The notes under the pieces were generated by a model. It had not been told where the DNA came from. It saw nothing but the letters and a program-made list of their open reading frames with translations, and did no database searches. DNA of 64,000 nucleotides from Haliscomenobacter sp. (GTDB lineage: Bacteria; Bacteroidota; Bacteroidia; Chitinophagales; Saprospiraceae): contig JADJHZ010000003.1 in assembly GCA_016707205.1 (NCBI GenBank), positions 372,001 to 436,000 of the forward strand. The letters run 5' to 3'. The stretch's first letter is position 1. Every line of letters starts with the position of its first letter. This document shows positions 26,681 to 35,919 of the stretch, piece after piece. The position numbers and the translations under genes were made by a program.

Positions 26681-27802
26681 ATGAGAAAAAGCCATTTTAT
26701 CCCCCAAGGGGGGCGATTTTTCTCATTCTTTCCAAATCGGCAGAAAGCCATTCTTTTTGCAATAGCCGCCATTCCTGTTTTTGCCGCTTTTGGGATAGGA
26801 CGCATCTTGAGGCCAGTCCATATGCCTGAATACCTGGAGCAGAAAAAAGAATGGTATGAAAAAGAATACCTGAAGGATCTGGAACAAATCAAACCGGCGA
26901 AAAGCCACTCAAATGAAAACATGGTTTGGATTCCAGGAGGGTCGTTTCTTATGGGGGGAAAGGACGCGCAGACCTTACCCGACGCTCGGGGATTACATCG
27001 GGTGTTCGTAAGCGGTTTTTGGATGGACGAAACGGAAGTGACCAACGCGCAATTTAAGGAGTTCATCGATGCGACCGGCTACATCACATCAGCCGAAAGA
27101 TCCCCTAATGAAGGCAATCTGATTATGGCAGCAAACCATGACGTAATCCTCCCGAAAGAACCTTTTAGCTGGTGCTTCAAAGAAGAAAAAACGCCTACCA
27201 AGAATTCTGGCGACTGGTGGGAACCCGTCCGTGGGGCCAATTGGAAACATCCCTTTGGGCCAGGCAGCGACATCATCGGCAAGGAAACCCATCCTGTTGT
27301 TCACATTTCCTGGTACGATGCCATGGCTTATTGCCAATGGGCAGGAAAGCGGCTCCCGACAGAAGCCGAATGGGAATACGCCGCTCGCGGCGGTTATGCG
27401 AAAAGGAATTATCCCTGGGGGAATGATCTCGACTTTAGCCTTGCAAATTACTGGCAAGGCGTCTTTCCTGATTTCTTTTTGAACCGCGACGGCTTCTTGA
27501 AAACCTCCCCTGTGCGAAGCTTCGCTCCAAACCCTTACGGGTTATACGAAATCGGAGGGAATGTTTGGGAATGGTGCCTGGACTGGTATGGTCCCGATTT
27601 TTACCAGCAGTCGAAAAAATCCGGAGTTTCCATAAACCCATCTGGCCCCCATAAAGGAAACCAGCCTTTGCTAAAAGTTATCCGAGGCGGTTCTTTTCTA
27701 TGCAGTGAAAGTTATTGTTCTGGATATAAAGTATCGACGAGAATGAAGTCGGCCCCCTGTTCAGGAACGGAACATATTGGCTTTCGTTGCGTCCGAATCT
27801 GA
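26681..27802 (+). CDS. Formylglycine-generating enzyme (SUMF1) homologue, membrane-anchored
   Basis: A 373-residue protein from ATG 26681 (an ATG at 26660 would add 7). An N-terminal membrane segment (about 20-43, AILFAIAAIPVFAAFGIG) leads to an exported FGE-sulfatase domain from NMVWIPGGSFLMGG onward. It follows human FGE closely: VRGANWKHPFGPGSDI, HPVVHISWYDAMAYCQWAGK, RLPTEAEWEYAARGG, and the active-site loop GGSFLCSESYCSGYK with both catalytic cysteines (C341 and C346). Most bacterial SUMF-like proteins lack these, so this one may truly oxidise a Cys to formylglycine. No sulfatase is in the window; the next gene, 30 nt on, encodes a small Cys-rich secreted peptide. Confidence 0.85.
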   Translation: MRKSHFIPQGGRFFSFFPNRQKAILFAIAAIPVFAAFGIGRILRPVHMPEYLEQKKEWYEKEYLKDLEQIKPAKSHSNENMVWIPGGSFLMGGKDAQTLPDARGLHRVFVSGFWMDETEVTNAQFKEFIDATGYITSAERSPNEGNLIMAANHDVILPKEPFSWCFKEEKTPTKNSGDWWEPVRGANWKHPFGPGSDIIGKETHPVVHISWYDAMAYCQWAGKRLPTEAEWEYAARGGYAKRNYPWGNDLDFSLANYWQGVFPDFFLNRDGFLKTSPVRSFAPNPYGLYEIGGNVWEWCLDWYGPDFYQQSKKSGVSINPSGPHKGNQPLLKVIRGGSFLCSESYCSGYKVSTRMKSAPCSGTEHIGFRCVRI

Positions 27803-27832
27803 TTTTTTAACCCCTTAATATCAATTTAACTT

Positions 27833-28210
27833 ATGAAGAAAGTGAAAGTCGTTTCGTTTTTTACAACCCCTCTGCTGATTGCAGCCGTCACCACACTTGC
27901 CTTGTTAAACCCATTCCAGGCGGAAGGAAGAAGGAATGCTGGTTGTGGGTACCAGACAGACCAACTACCTTGCTTTGAATCCACCACTACAACTTCCAGT
28001 GGATCCGGGGGGGGCGGGTTCTGGGCTCAACTCAGAAAAGGCCTAGGTTTAGAAGGAAACGGATCATCCTCGCATAGCGTAACCAGTGTTACGATTTTCA
28101 AATCAGTTTGCAACGGGGGGAGTTCCAGGTCCTGCGTTTTTTCAGACCCTTGCAACAATGCCTCCACCTCCTTCGTATGCAATCCGGATTGTACCGTTGA
28201 CATGTACTAA
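27833..28210 (+). CDS. Small secreted Cys-rich peptide (NVEALA-like context)
   Basis: 125 residues: a hydrophobic leader (MKKVKVVSFFTTPLLIAAVT), a Thr/Ser/Gly linker (TTTTSSGSGGGG), and seven cysteines (C38, C47, C93, C101, C107, C116, C120), five in the last 33 residues. It resembles in layout, though not in the named motif, the NVEALA small proteins of Bacteroidales, which are also encoded next to 6-bladed beta-propeller lipoproteins. The tail includes CNPDC, near the CxPxR core that FGE enzymes recognise but with Cys in place of Arg. It starts 30 nt after the FGE homologue and is probably in its operon. Function unknown; a substrate or partner of the FGE is a guess. Confidence 0.7.
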   Translation: MKKVKVVSFFTTPLLIAAVTTLALLNPFQAEGRRNAGCGYQTDQLPCFESTTTTSSGSGGGGFWAQLRKGLGLEGNGSSSHSVTSVTIFKSVCNGGSSRSCVFSDPCNNASTSFVCNPDCTVDMY

Positions 28211-28451
28211 GGACAAGTAGCCCAACGGCAGGAATCGAATTTCCTGAATACCCTATTCCATGGTGCGCCTCTATGATTTTAAATATTGCAGCAACACCTT
28301 GATATGAACGGGGGCGTCCCACACAATTGGGTTCGTATCTATTGACTTGGAGCAGGTTTGGGGTTGGGTTTGTGCCTGAAATCCCAAACCGCTCCATCCC
28401 CCATGGGCCATAAACTACTTTTTCGCCGGAATCACATCAAACTAAAACAGC

Positions 28452-29699
28452 ATGAACCAACCAATCAACACGCTATTAAAAAAAACCGCTATGCTGGCTT
28501 TGGGGGCAATAATGCTTGGAGCCTGCAAGAAAGAAGCCATTCAATCAGGAAGTTCTGCCTTCACCGAAACGGAAATCGTCATTCCAAACGACGACATTAG
28601 CCCTTCTGCTGCTGTCGATGTGATTGCCGAAGCATTGGAGGCGGTCCCTCTGGAAACCCCAAAGGAGGCTTATGTCTCGGATTGGGCAGTCAAGGTGGTC
28701 ACTACTTCCGACAACCGAATGGTGCTCGTGAATAACCGCAAGGTTGCCATTTTCAACGCGCTGACCGGAAAGTTTATCAAAGAACTCCAACCGGCTGGAG
28801 ACGGCCCCGGAGAATATTCCTCCTTCCGGGAAGTTTCCTATAACCCCTTTACCAACGAGATCGAACTATTTGCCGACTTTCAACGCAAGGAACTAATCTA
28901 CGATTCGGATGGTAATTATTTACGCGATGAGGATCAATACCTGCTGTATGGATCAAAAATGTATCTGACAAAAGACCTTTGCGCATACTGCTGCAACCAA
29001 AATAACTCCGAATTGCTGGGAACTAAGGAAAGCTATAAAATTGTGCTCCACGATAAAAAGAAAAACCGACTGACAGGATATTTACCCCTGCCCCACTTTG
29101 AGGAAAAACTCTCCAATTTAAAAATTCCTTACCCTTTTTCCTCTACCGCCGCAGGGCTTTCCTGGTTCCAACCTTTTAATAATGGCATCTTCTCGGTGAC
29201 GCCAGATGGCGTATCTAACCGGTATTCCATTGTATTCAGAAAAAACAACATCCCATCCGATTTTTGGGAAAAGAACCGCAAATATACCGGAAAGTTAGAA
29301 GCAGGTATTAACGAAAACTTTCCTTTTCTTGATTCGTACTTTTTCGAAAACAGCCAGTTTATTATATCCAGATATATGCAAAACAACTTTATCCAATTTG
29401 TCGTCTACGACAAGCACAAAAAACGGTGCGTAATCAATACCAAGTCTATTTTTGCTGACAAATGGGGTTTGCACATGCCCTTACCCCGGCATATTAACAA
29501 AACCGGGTTCCTGTTTATCCTGGCTGCCGAAGACTTTATCGCGATGATGGAGTCCTTCGACGACAAATCCCTTCTGCCCAAATCCTTTTTAAAGGCGTAT
29601 AGACAAGCCAAACCCATCGATAACCCTATTCTAATCACCCTAACCGTAAAAGGCGGAGAGGCGATCCAGGATGTGGTTCGTAAGACAAACCCCAATTGA
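28452..29699 (+). CDS. 6-bladed beta-propeller lipoprotein (intact member)
   Basis: A 415-residue lipoprotein with lipobox LGAC (C25; start MNQPINTLLKKTAMLALGAI). It has the family's repeated blades and the signature AGDGPGEYSSFREV (about 115-128). Later blades include NRYSIVFRKNNIPSDFWEKN and NNFIQFVVYDKHKKRCV. This is the only one of the three propeller genes here without a lesion. Such proteins form envelope propellers of unknown ligand, often near small secreted peptides and thiol proteins, as here: the CxxC gene starts 13 nt after its stop. Confidence 0.82.
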   Translation: MNQPINTLLKKTAMLALGAIMLGACKKEAIQSGSSAFTETEIVIPNDDISPSAAVDVIAEALEAVPLETPKEAYVSDWAVKVVTTSDNRMVLVNNRKVAIFNALTGKFIKELQPAGDGPGEYSSFREVSYNPFTNEIELFADFQRKELIYDSDGNYLRDEDQYLLYGSKMYLTKDLCAYCCNQNNSELLGTKESYKIVLHDKKKNRLTGYLPLPHFEEKLSNLKIPYPFSSTAAGLSWFQPFNNGIFSVTPDGVSNRYSIVFRKNNIPSDFWEKNRKYTGKLEAGINENFPFLDSYFFENSQFIISRYMQNNFIQFVVYDKHKKRCVINTKSIFADKWGLHMPLPRHINKTGFLFILAAEDFIAMMESFDDKSLLPKSFLKAYRQAKPIDNPILITLTVKGGEAIQDVVRKTNPN

Positions 29700-29712
29700 A
29701 ACCAATCTGAAA

Positions 29713-30309
29713 ATGAAAACTTACGTGCTTACGGCTATCACTATGCTCAATTTGGGTGTACTACTCGTTCATTTCGCTCCAAAAACAGAGAAGGGGCTGA
29801 AAGAAAACGAAAGCAACAATGAAGAATTCCACCAGCATAAAGAATCCTTATTCTTCCAGGCTTTGGCAGATGAAAATAAAAAGTCGCCGCCTGAGGTTCC
29901 TTTACCCAGCAAACCCATTCTCATCATGCGCTTTTCCTATCGCAACTGCGATTTGTGCCTTCGGAGCGCACTTTTCGAAATGAAGAAATGGAAAGAGGCC
30001 ATGGGAGGTTCAAGTGTACGCATTATGGGGTCGTTCCCAAAGAATAGAGACTTCGAAATATTTCAAAAAACATACGAACAATTCCCCTTTAATTACGAGC
30101 ATGTTCCTGAAGAATATTTTAGCCTCGCCTTGGAAAAAGAGGCCCAATATCCCTTTTTTTTTCTTTGGTTTCCAGACGGCTCTATCCACCATGTTTTTCT
30201 CCCTATGAAAGAAGATGTCCCCCGAACCCGGCGGTTTTTGGCTGTCATCGGAAGCAAGTACGTTAAAGGCAATGACCATGAATTAAAAACAGAACATGAA
30301 AAACATTAA
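29713..30309 (+). CDS. Exported CxxC (thioredoxin-like?) protein
   Basis: 198 residues from ATG 29713 (MKTYVLTAITMLNLGVLLVH); the upstream in-frame ATG at 29671 overlaps the propeller gene and is less likely. A membrane or signal segment is followed by a linker and then a thioredoxin-like core: LIMRFSYRNCDLCLRSALFE with C79 and C82 as a CxxC pair, then HVPEEYFSLALEKEAQYPFF and an FPDGSIHHVF strand. The fold assignment is from pattern only. It starts 13 nt after the intact propeller and overlaps the next propeller by 14 nt, so the three form an operon. A thiol role toward the Cys-rich peptide is possible but not shown. Confidence 0.7.
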   Translation: MKTYVLTAITMLNLGVLLVHFAPKTEKGLKENESNNEEFHQHKESLFFQALADENKKSPPEVPLPSKPILIMRFSYRNCDLCLRSALFEMKKWKEAMGGSSVRIMGSFPKNRDFEIFQKTYEQFPFNYEHVPEEYFSLALEKEAQYPFFFLWFPDGSIHHVFLPMKEDVPRTRRFLAVIGSKYVKGNDHELKTEHEKH

Positions 30310-31484
30310 ACTTTCAAAAGCTACCGCGCTGTTTTTTATTGGCTTATTCAGCCTTTGGGCCCTTTGGACATTAGTTAAAAGCAGGCCTGGGGTGAGCGCG
30401 TTTTCAGAAACTAACGCCGGTTTTTTCAAATTGAAACTGCCCAATGCCAGTAATGAAGCCATTGATTCAGATCAATTGATCGACTCTTTGCGGATCATTC
30501 CCCTTTCCTTTTCAGAAAATGCACAAGTACGAGCAGTAATGTCTATTTCTGATGTAGCTATTTCCAGGGATAAGATTTTATTAACCTCCGAAAAATTGCA
30601 GATCTTGGGATTCGACCTGAATGGGAACTTTTTAAACCAACTTGTTTCCCAAGGAGAAGGGCCTGGCGAAGCGCTCCAAGTTCTGGACTATGTCATTCAG
30701 GATGGGAAAGTATATGTGCTTCAATCTGCAAATCCGAATATTCATGTATTTGATTTGAATGGATTCCAATACCTGCGGAGCTTTCGGATTGATCCTGAGT
30801 ATGTTTATTACCAGTTCGATTATTTCAATGGTAAATGGTTTTTCTTTGCGGCTAATAATTTTGGAACGCCTTATTCCATTCATGTTTATGACAAAGACTT
30901 CTCCAGAATCGTTGAAATGACACTTCCGAATCAATTAAAAATCAAAAGCTTTACAGCCATTCCGTCTCCCCCTTTTTACAAAGGCCAGGATTTTTTTCAT
31001 ATCAGATCGGAGTTTAATGATACCATTTTTCAATACGATGCGGATAAAGGCGTATCCCCTTTTCTCGTGGTGGATTTCGGCAACCATCGAATAGGCAGGC
31101 GTGAAATAGAAGTTCTGGAGAAAGGAGATTTTGACCAAGCCAGCCGCTTAAACGCTTCCCTTTGATTTTTCAAAGATCATGAAATATGCAGAGACCGACC
31201 GCCATATTTTCATGTCGGTGATCCTGTCCAAAAAAAAAACGATTAATGAAATTATTGTGGACAAAAAAAATAGAACGATGCGTCAACTATCCGATATAAA
31301 ATTTCCCAGATCTGACTTACCCCTCCATTGCATCGGAATGCTTCGTGGTGATTTTTTTGTCTTCTCCTATACCGACGAAGCCGATGTAGCTCAGATCAAA
31401 TCTACCCTTACCAAAGGTGGACGAAAGCCTACCATGGACATATCCAATACCTCGGCGTTTTTAGTGCTTGTGCGTTTTAAATAG
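30296..31484 (+). pseudogene. 6-bladed beta-propeller protein, frameshifted
   Basis: The frame from ATG 30296 (MKNIKLSKATALFFIGLFSL, a membrane anchor, no lipobox) runs to a stop at 31163-31165. It has the family motif SQGEGPGEALQVLDY. The next frame then continues as KIMKYAETDRHIFMSVILSK and LPLHCIGMLRGDFFVFSYTD to 31484, the missing last blades. The total of 1189 nt is one more than a multiple of three, so a one-base insertion near 31150-31165 (CTTCCCTTTGATTTTT) explains it. The last gene of the propeller operon; overlaps the CxxC gene by 14 nt. Confidence 0.72.
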
Positions 31485-31572
31485 AGCACGTGGGAGATTA
31501 CATGAACGCTGGATTATAAAGGCTTCGGAAAAATGTTAAATAACAACAATCCAACGAATAAATATTCGTTCC

Positions 31573-31618
31573 GGAACAAGCCATGCCAAGTCTTCAAAAC
31601 CCTGGTATGGCTTGTTCC
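31573..31618. terminator. Hairpin separating the AT-rich island from the efflux operon
   Basis: GGAACAAGCCATGCCA (31573-31588) pairs with TGGTATGGCTTGTTCC (31603-31618) with one G-U pair and a 14-nt loop. No T tract follows, so it may be a weak terminator or a repeat. Confidence 0.5.
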
Positions 31619-31681
31619 GTGCGTTGAAAACGACTTACCCAATTTTCCCTACTTTTATCCCAAACAACCCTTGAACCCCTT

Positions 31682-32749
31682 ATGCGCAAAATCTGGTATT
31701 TCCTCGTCCTGTGGTATCTCCTTGCCCTGCCCTCCTGCAAACCGGCCCAAGCCGATGATAGCCAGGCAGAAGCCGCCATCAGCGCCGCTCAGGCGCCGCC
31801 TACTCCCGTCGCCACCGCGCTGGCCCAGTTTAAAGAAGTGAACTACCGCATCTCGGGGAGCGGGCAGATCAAAGCGGGCTACGAAGAAGTGCTCCTTGCC
31901 GAAAGCGGGGGGCTCCTGGTGCGCTGCCCGGCAGCTAACGGGCGCCACGCCCGGGCAGGCGAGCTCCTCGCTGCCTTCGACACCAGCGCCCTCTCCCTGC
32001 GCCGCCAAAAGCTCGAAGTGCAGCGCTACAACGCCCGCAAGGAATTGGAAAGCCAACTCCTGGGCTACGAAAACCTCCTCAAAGGCAAATCGGCCAAGGA
32101 AGCCGAAGAAGTGCGCCAAAAACTGCGTGCCGCCACCGGGCTCGCCATGCTCGAACTCGACCTCCAGGACCTCTCCCGCGAGCTGGCTACAGCAACCGTG
32201 CGCGCTCCCATCAACGGGGTGCTGGCCGACGTGCGCATCGCGGCAGGCATGCGCATCCGCCCCGGGCAGGAGCTCCTGCGCATCTACAGCGACCAGGACC
32301 TCTACCTCGAAGTGAAGGTCCTGGAGTCCGACCTGCCGCTACTCCGCCCCGGCCTGAACTGCACCGTTCAGCCACTGGCCGACAGCAGCAAGACCTACCG
32401 CGCCACCTTGCGCGAGATCAACCCCGTGGTGGACCCCAACGGCATGGTGGCCATCCGCCTCCAGATTGAGCGCCCCGCCGGCCTGTTGCTCGGTATGAAC
32501 GCCGCTGCGGAAATCCGCGTGCCGCGCCAAAAAGGCGTGGTGGTACCCAAAGAAGCCCTCGTGCTGCGCAGCGCCCGCCCCGTGGTGTTTACCCTCGAAG
32601 ACGGACTGGCGAAATGGAACTACGTCACCCCCGGCCTCGACAACGGGCGCGAGGTCGAAATCCTCGAGGGTATACAAGCCGGCGCTACCGTCATCACTTC
32701 CAACAACCTGCAGTTGTCGCACGACGCCCCGGTGCGCGCCGAAAAATAA
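31682..32749 (+). CDS. RND efflux periplasmic adaptor (lipoprotein)
   Basis: A 355-residue HlyD/AcrA-type adaptor. The start MRKIWYFLVLWYLLALPSCK has a lipobox (C19). It has the barrel-sandwich halves ESGGLLVRCPAANGRHARAG and ATVRAPINGVLADVRIAAGM around a short helical hairpin (about 95-165), then beta-barrel and membrane-proximal parts. It links the inner-membrane pump to TolC across the periplasm. First gene of an operon: the permease starts 7 nt after its stop and TolC follows. GC-rich, unlike the AT-rich island just before it. Confidence 0.93.
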   Translation: MRKIWYFLVLWYLLALPSCKPAQADDSQAEAAISAAQAPPTPVATALAQFKEVNYRISGSGQIKAGYEEVLLAESGGLLVRCPAANGRHARAGELLAAFDTSALSLRRQKLEVQRYNARKELESQLLGYENLLKGKSAKEAEEVRQKLRAATGLAMLELDLQDLSRELATATVRAPINGVLADVRIAAGMRIRPGQELLRIYSDQDLYLEVKVLESDLPLLRPGLNCTVQPLADSSKTYRATLREINPVVDPNGMVAIRLQIERPAGLLLGMNAAAEIRVPRQKGVVVPKEALVLRSARPVVFTLEDGLAKWNYVTPGLDNGREVEILEGIQAGATVITSNNLQLSHDAPVRAEK

Positions 32750-32756
32750 GCCCCCC

Positions 32757-35700
32757 ATGATCCGCTACCTGCTCCAACGCCCCATAGCCGTGCTGATGAG
32801 CTTCGGCGCCGTGCTCCTCTTTGGCCTGGCCGCCCTGCGCCAGCTCCCCATCTCCCTGCTTCCGCCCATCGACGTGCCCCGCATCCTGGTACGCGTCAGC
32901 TACCCCAATACCCCAGCCGCCGCGCTGGAACAAAACGTCGTGGCCCCCATCCGCGAAAACCTGCTCACGACCAACGGCCTGCGCAACATCACCAGCAAAA
33001 CTGCCAACCACGCGGCCGTGATCCAGCTCGAGTTTGAGTACAATACCCGCATGGATCTCGCCTTCATCGAGGTCAACGAAAAGCTCGACCGCCTCGGCGG
33101 CCTCCTGCCCCGGGAAATGCCCCGCCCCCAGGTGCAGCGCATTAATACCTCCGATATCCCCATCATCCGCCTTCAGGTGACCCCCCTCGACCCCGGCGCC
33201 TACTCCCAGGTGTCGGAGCTCGCCGAAAAAACCATCAAGCGCAGGCTGGAGCAACTCCCCGGCGTATCGGTGGTGGACCTCAACGGCGCCAGAGGCGATT
33301 TTTTTGAAATACGCCCCAAAGACGACGTCCTGCAAGCCCTGCGGCTCGACCGCCGCGTGCTGGAAGCGGCCATACGCGGCGCCAACGCCGAACTCGGCAA
33401 CCTCTCGGTGCGCGACGGCCAATACCGCTACTTCGTGCGCGTGGGCAACACCCTCCAAAGCCCGCAAGACGTGGCCGGCATCCCCATCGCCCTGCCCGGC
33501 GGAACGCCGGTACCGCTCGGACGTCTGGCCACCGTGGCCGTCAGCCCGCAAACGCCCACAGGGTATCACCTCTACAACGGACGGGAAGCCCTTGCGCTCA
33601 CCATCCAAAAGCAGCCCAACGCCCGGATGACCAAGCTGGCCCCGGCCATCAATGCCCTCGCCGCCGAGTTCCGGCGCGACTACCCCTACGCCGATTTTGC
33701 CTTTACCCAGGACCAAAACTACCTGCTCAAGCTGAGCATCAACAACCTCAGCCAGTCGCTCTGGCTGGGCGGCGCCCTGGCGGTGCTGTCCCTGTTTTTC
33801 TTTTTGGGCAACTACGCCTCGCCCCTGCTCATGGGCCTGAGCATCCCCATCTCCCTGGTGCTCACTTTCGTGCTGTTTTACGCCCTGGGCGTATCGGTCA
33901 ATATCATCTCCCTCTCCGGCTTGGCCCTGGGGATTGGTATGCTCATCGACAACGCCATCATTGTGATCGACAACGTCACGCGCAAGCGGCGCACCGGGCT
34001 TTCGATGCTCGACAGCGCCGCCATGGGGACCGGGGAGGTGACTGCCCCCATTCTGGGCCAGGTGCTCACCACCGTGGCGGTTTACGCCCCCCTCGTGTTG
34101 CTCAGCGGGCTCGCGGGGGCCCTCATCAGCGATCAGGCCGTTGCCCTTACCATTTCACTGGGCGTATCCCTTCTGGTGGCCTTCATCCTGGCCCCATCGC
34201 TATACCGCCTGCTACTTCCCAAAGACGTGTCGGAGCTCCGGGAAGACACCCGCTTTTTCCGCTGGGTGCTCGCAGGCTACCACGCGCTGGTGGGCTGGGT
34301 GTTCCGGCATAAGCTTATCGCCTCCCTTGCCGCGGTTTGCCTGGGCGGCGCAGGGATATGGCTGGCCGTACACGCCCCCACCACCGCCTTGCCGCAAATC
34401 AAAAAAACGGAGACCCAGCTCGCCATCAACTGGAACGCCCCTATCGACGCGGCAGAAAACCTGCGCCGCATCAAAGAACTCGACGCCTTCCTGGCCACGG
34501 AGGGCGCCCAAATCCGGGAAGCGGAAGTGGGCATTTCCCAGTTTCTGTTGCAGCAAGAGGACCCCGCCATCGCCAAAGCGCTGGTGTACGCCGCCTACAA
34601 AACCCCCGAAGACAAAGCCCGGGCCGACGCCCGCGCCGCCCGCTGGCTTGCCCGGCGCTACCCCGCCGCCATTGCCGGGATCGGCGATGCGCCCAACGCC
34701 TTCACCCAGTTGTTTTCCAGCTCGGCGCCTTATCTCGAAGCCCGCTTCCAGGCCGAAGGCGCCGCGTTTAGCGCCGAAAACGCCAGCCGCCTTGGGAAAA
34801 TGCTCGAAAAATTACCTTCCGCCCAATGGCAAAAAGACGCCGGGCTGCAGGAAGAACCCTCTATCGACCTGATTCCCAAACCCGAGCTCCTGGCGGAATA
34901 CCGCGTGCCCCAAGCCGCCGTGGAGGAAGCCCTCAACCGGCTCTTCGGCCAAACGCCGATCTCCGAAATCAAGCGCTTTGGCGATATTAAAACCCTGCGT
35001 TTTGAAGAAGACCGCGCCCCGTTTTACGAACGCCTCGAGCAACCCGTGCAAAGCCTGAGCGGGCAGGCTTACCCGCTGAAGCTGTTTCTCGACGTGCAGT
35101 ACGCCAGCCAGTTCAAGTTCATCACCTCGGGCAAAACCGGGGAGTACAAAGCCGTGCACCTATTCGAAACGCCCCGCAGGGATATCCCCGGCTTGCAGCG
35201 CCAAATCGACGCGCTGGCCCGCGAAAACGGGTTCACGGTGGAATACGCAGGCCGGTATTTCGACAACCAGTCGAACACCCGGCGCCTGCTGTTCATCTTC
35301 CTTATCTCGATCGGCCTGCTGTATTTCGTGCTCGCCATCGAATTTGAAAACCTGCTCCACCCGCTGCTCGTTATGTCCACCCTGCCGCTGGGCCTGTTCG
35401 GATCCTTTTTGCTGCTCCGCCTCTTCAACGCCCCGGTCGACGTCATGGCCGCCATCGGCCTGGTCGTCGTGCTGGGCATTATCACCGACGATCCCATCCT
35501 CAAAGTACATACCATCAACCGCTTGCGAAAAGCGTATGCCCTCCAGGGCATGGGAATTAAAGAAGCGCTGGAACGCGCCATCCACGATGCCGGCGAGATC
35601 TGCCTCAAACCCGTACTGATGACCTCCATCACCACCGTGCTCGGCCTGCTGCCCGTGCTCTTCATGCCGGGCCTGGGCTCGGAACTCCAACGCACCCTCG

Positions 35701-35789
35701 TGCTGGTCATCGCCGGGGGCCTCACCCTCGGAACGTTTAATGCGCTGTGGTTTATTCCCCTGGCATATTGGGCGACGGCGAGGAGGTGA
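32757..35789 (+). CDS. RND efflux permease
   Basis: A 1010-residue RND protein of the AcrB/CzcA-like class. It opens MIRYLLQRPIAVLMSFGAVL with the first helix. Family motifs include SYPNTPAAALEQNVVAPIRE in the pore domain, SGLALGIGMLIDNAIIVIDN (helix 4, proton-relay Asp), and AIGLVVVLGIITDDPILKVH near the end. It pumps substrate outward with proton uptake, with the adaptor gene 7 nt upstream and TolC 130 nt downstream. Substrate not known; no metal-binding signature is visible. It is clearly a different RND from that at 21.3 kb. Confidence 0.93.
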   Translation: MIRYLLQRPIAVLMSFGAVLLFGLAALRQLPISLLPPIDVPRILVRVSYPNTPAAALEQNVVAPIRENLLTTNGLRNITSKTANHAAVIQLEFEYNTRMDLAFIEVNEKLDRLGGLLPREMPRPQVQRINTSDIPIIRLQVTPLDPGAYSQVSELAEKTIKRRLEQLPGVSVVDLNGARGDFFEIRPKDDVLQALRLDRRVLEAAIRGANAELGNLSVRDGQYRYFVRVGNTLQSPQDVAGIPIALPGGTPVPLGRLATVAVSPQTPTGYHLYNGREALALTIQKQPNARMTKLAPAINALAAEFRRDYPYADFAFTQDQNYLLKLSINNLSQSLWLGGALAVLSLFFFLGNYASPLLMGLSIPISLVLTFVLFYALGVSVNIISLSGLALGIGMLIDNAIIVIDNVTRKRRTGLSMLDSAAMGTGEVTAPILGQVLTTVAVYAPLVLLSGLAGALISDQAVALTISLGVSLLVAFILAPSLYRLLLPKDVSELREDTRFFRWVLAGYHALVGWVFRHKLIASLAAVCLGGAGIWLAVHAPTTALPQIKKTETQLAINWNAPIDAAENLRRIKELDAFLATEGAQIREAEVGISQFLLQQEDPAIAKALVYAAYKTPEDKARADARAARWLARRYPAAIAGIGDAPNAFTQLFSSSAPYLEARFQAEGAAFSAENASRLGKMLEKLPSAQWQKDAGLQEEPSIDLIPKPELLAEYRVPQAAVEEALNRLFGQTPISEIKRFGDIKTLRFEEDRAPFYERLEQPVQSLSGQAYPLKLFLDVQYASQFKFITSGKTGEYKAVHLFETPRRDIPGLQRQIDALARENGFTVEYAGRYFDNQSNTRRLLFIFLISIGLLYFVLAIEFENLLHPLLVMSTLPLGLFGSFLLLRLFNAPVDVMAAIGLVVVLGIITDDPILKVHTINRLRKAYALQGMGIKEALERAIHDAGEICLKPVLMTSITTVLGLLPVLFMPGLGSELQRTLVLVIAGGLTLGTFNALWFIPLAYWATARR

Positions 35790-35790
35790 T

Positions 35791-35903
35791 TGGTGGTTGG
35801 TGATTAGTGATTAGTGATTGGTGGTTGGTGGTTCAAAGATTTAAGGTTCAAGGGTTGAGCCCTTGAACCTTAAATCTTTGAACCCTTGAACTTTTGAACC
35901 TTT
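35791..35903. repeat. Degenerate 7-nt repeats and a perfect 25-bp hairpin inside the efflux operon
   Basis: Between the permease and tolC genes: DGTGRTT heptamers (GGTGATT, AGTGATT, GGTGGTT) at about 35791-35830, then a perfect inverted repeat of 25 bp with a 5-nt loop (35830-35854 with 35860-35884; core TTCAAAGATTTAAGGTTCAA), then more CCCTTGAAC units. It could weaken read-through into tolC. Confidence 0.85.
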
Positions 35904-35919
35904 TCTAAAAACGGAAAAA

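Noticed and set aside
31179..31484. Separate small gene of 101 codons
   Set aside because: Its sequence completes the last blades of the frameshifted propeller protein, so it is the rest of that gene.
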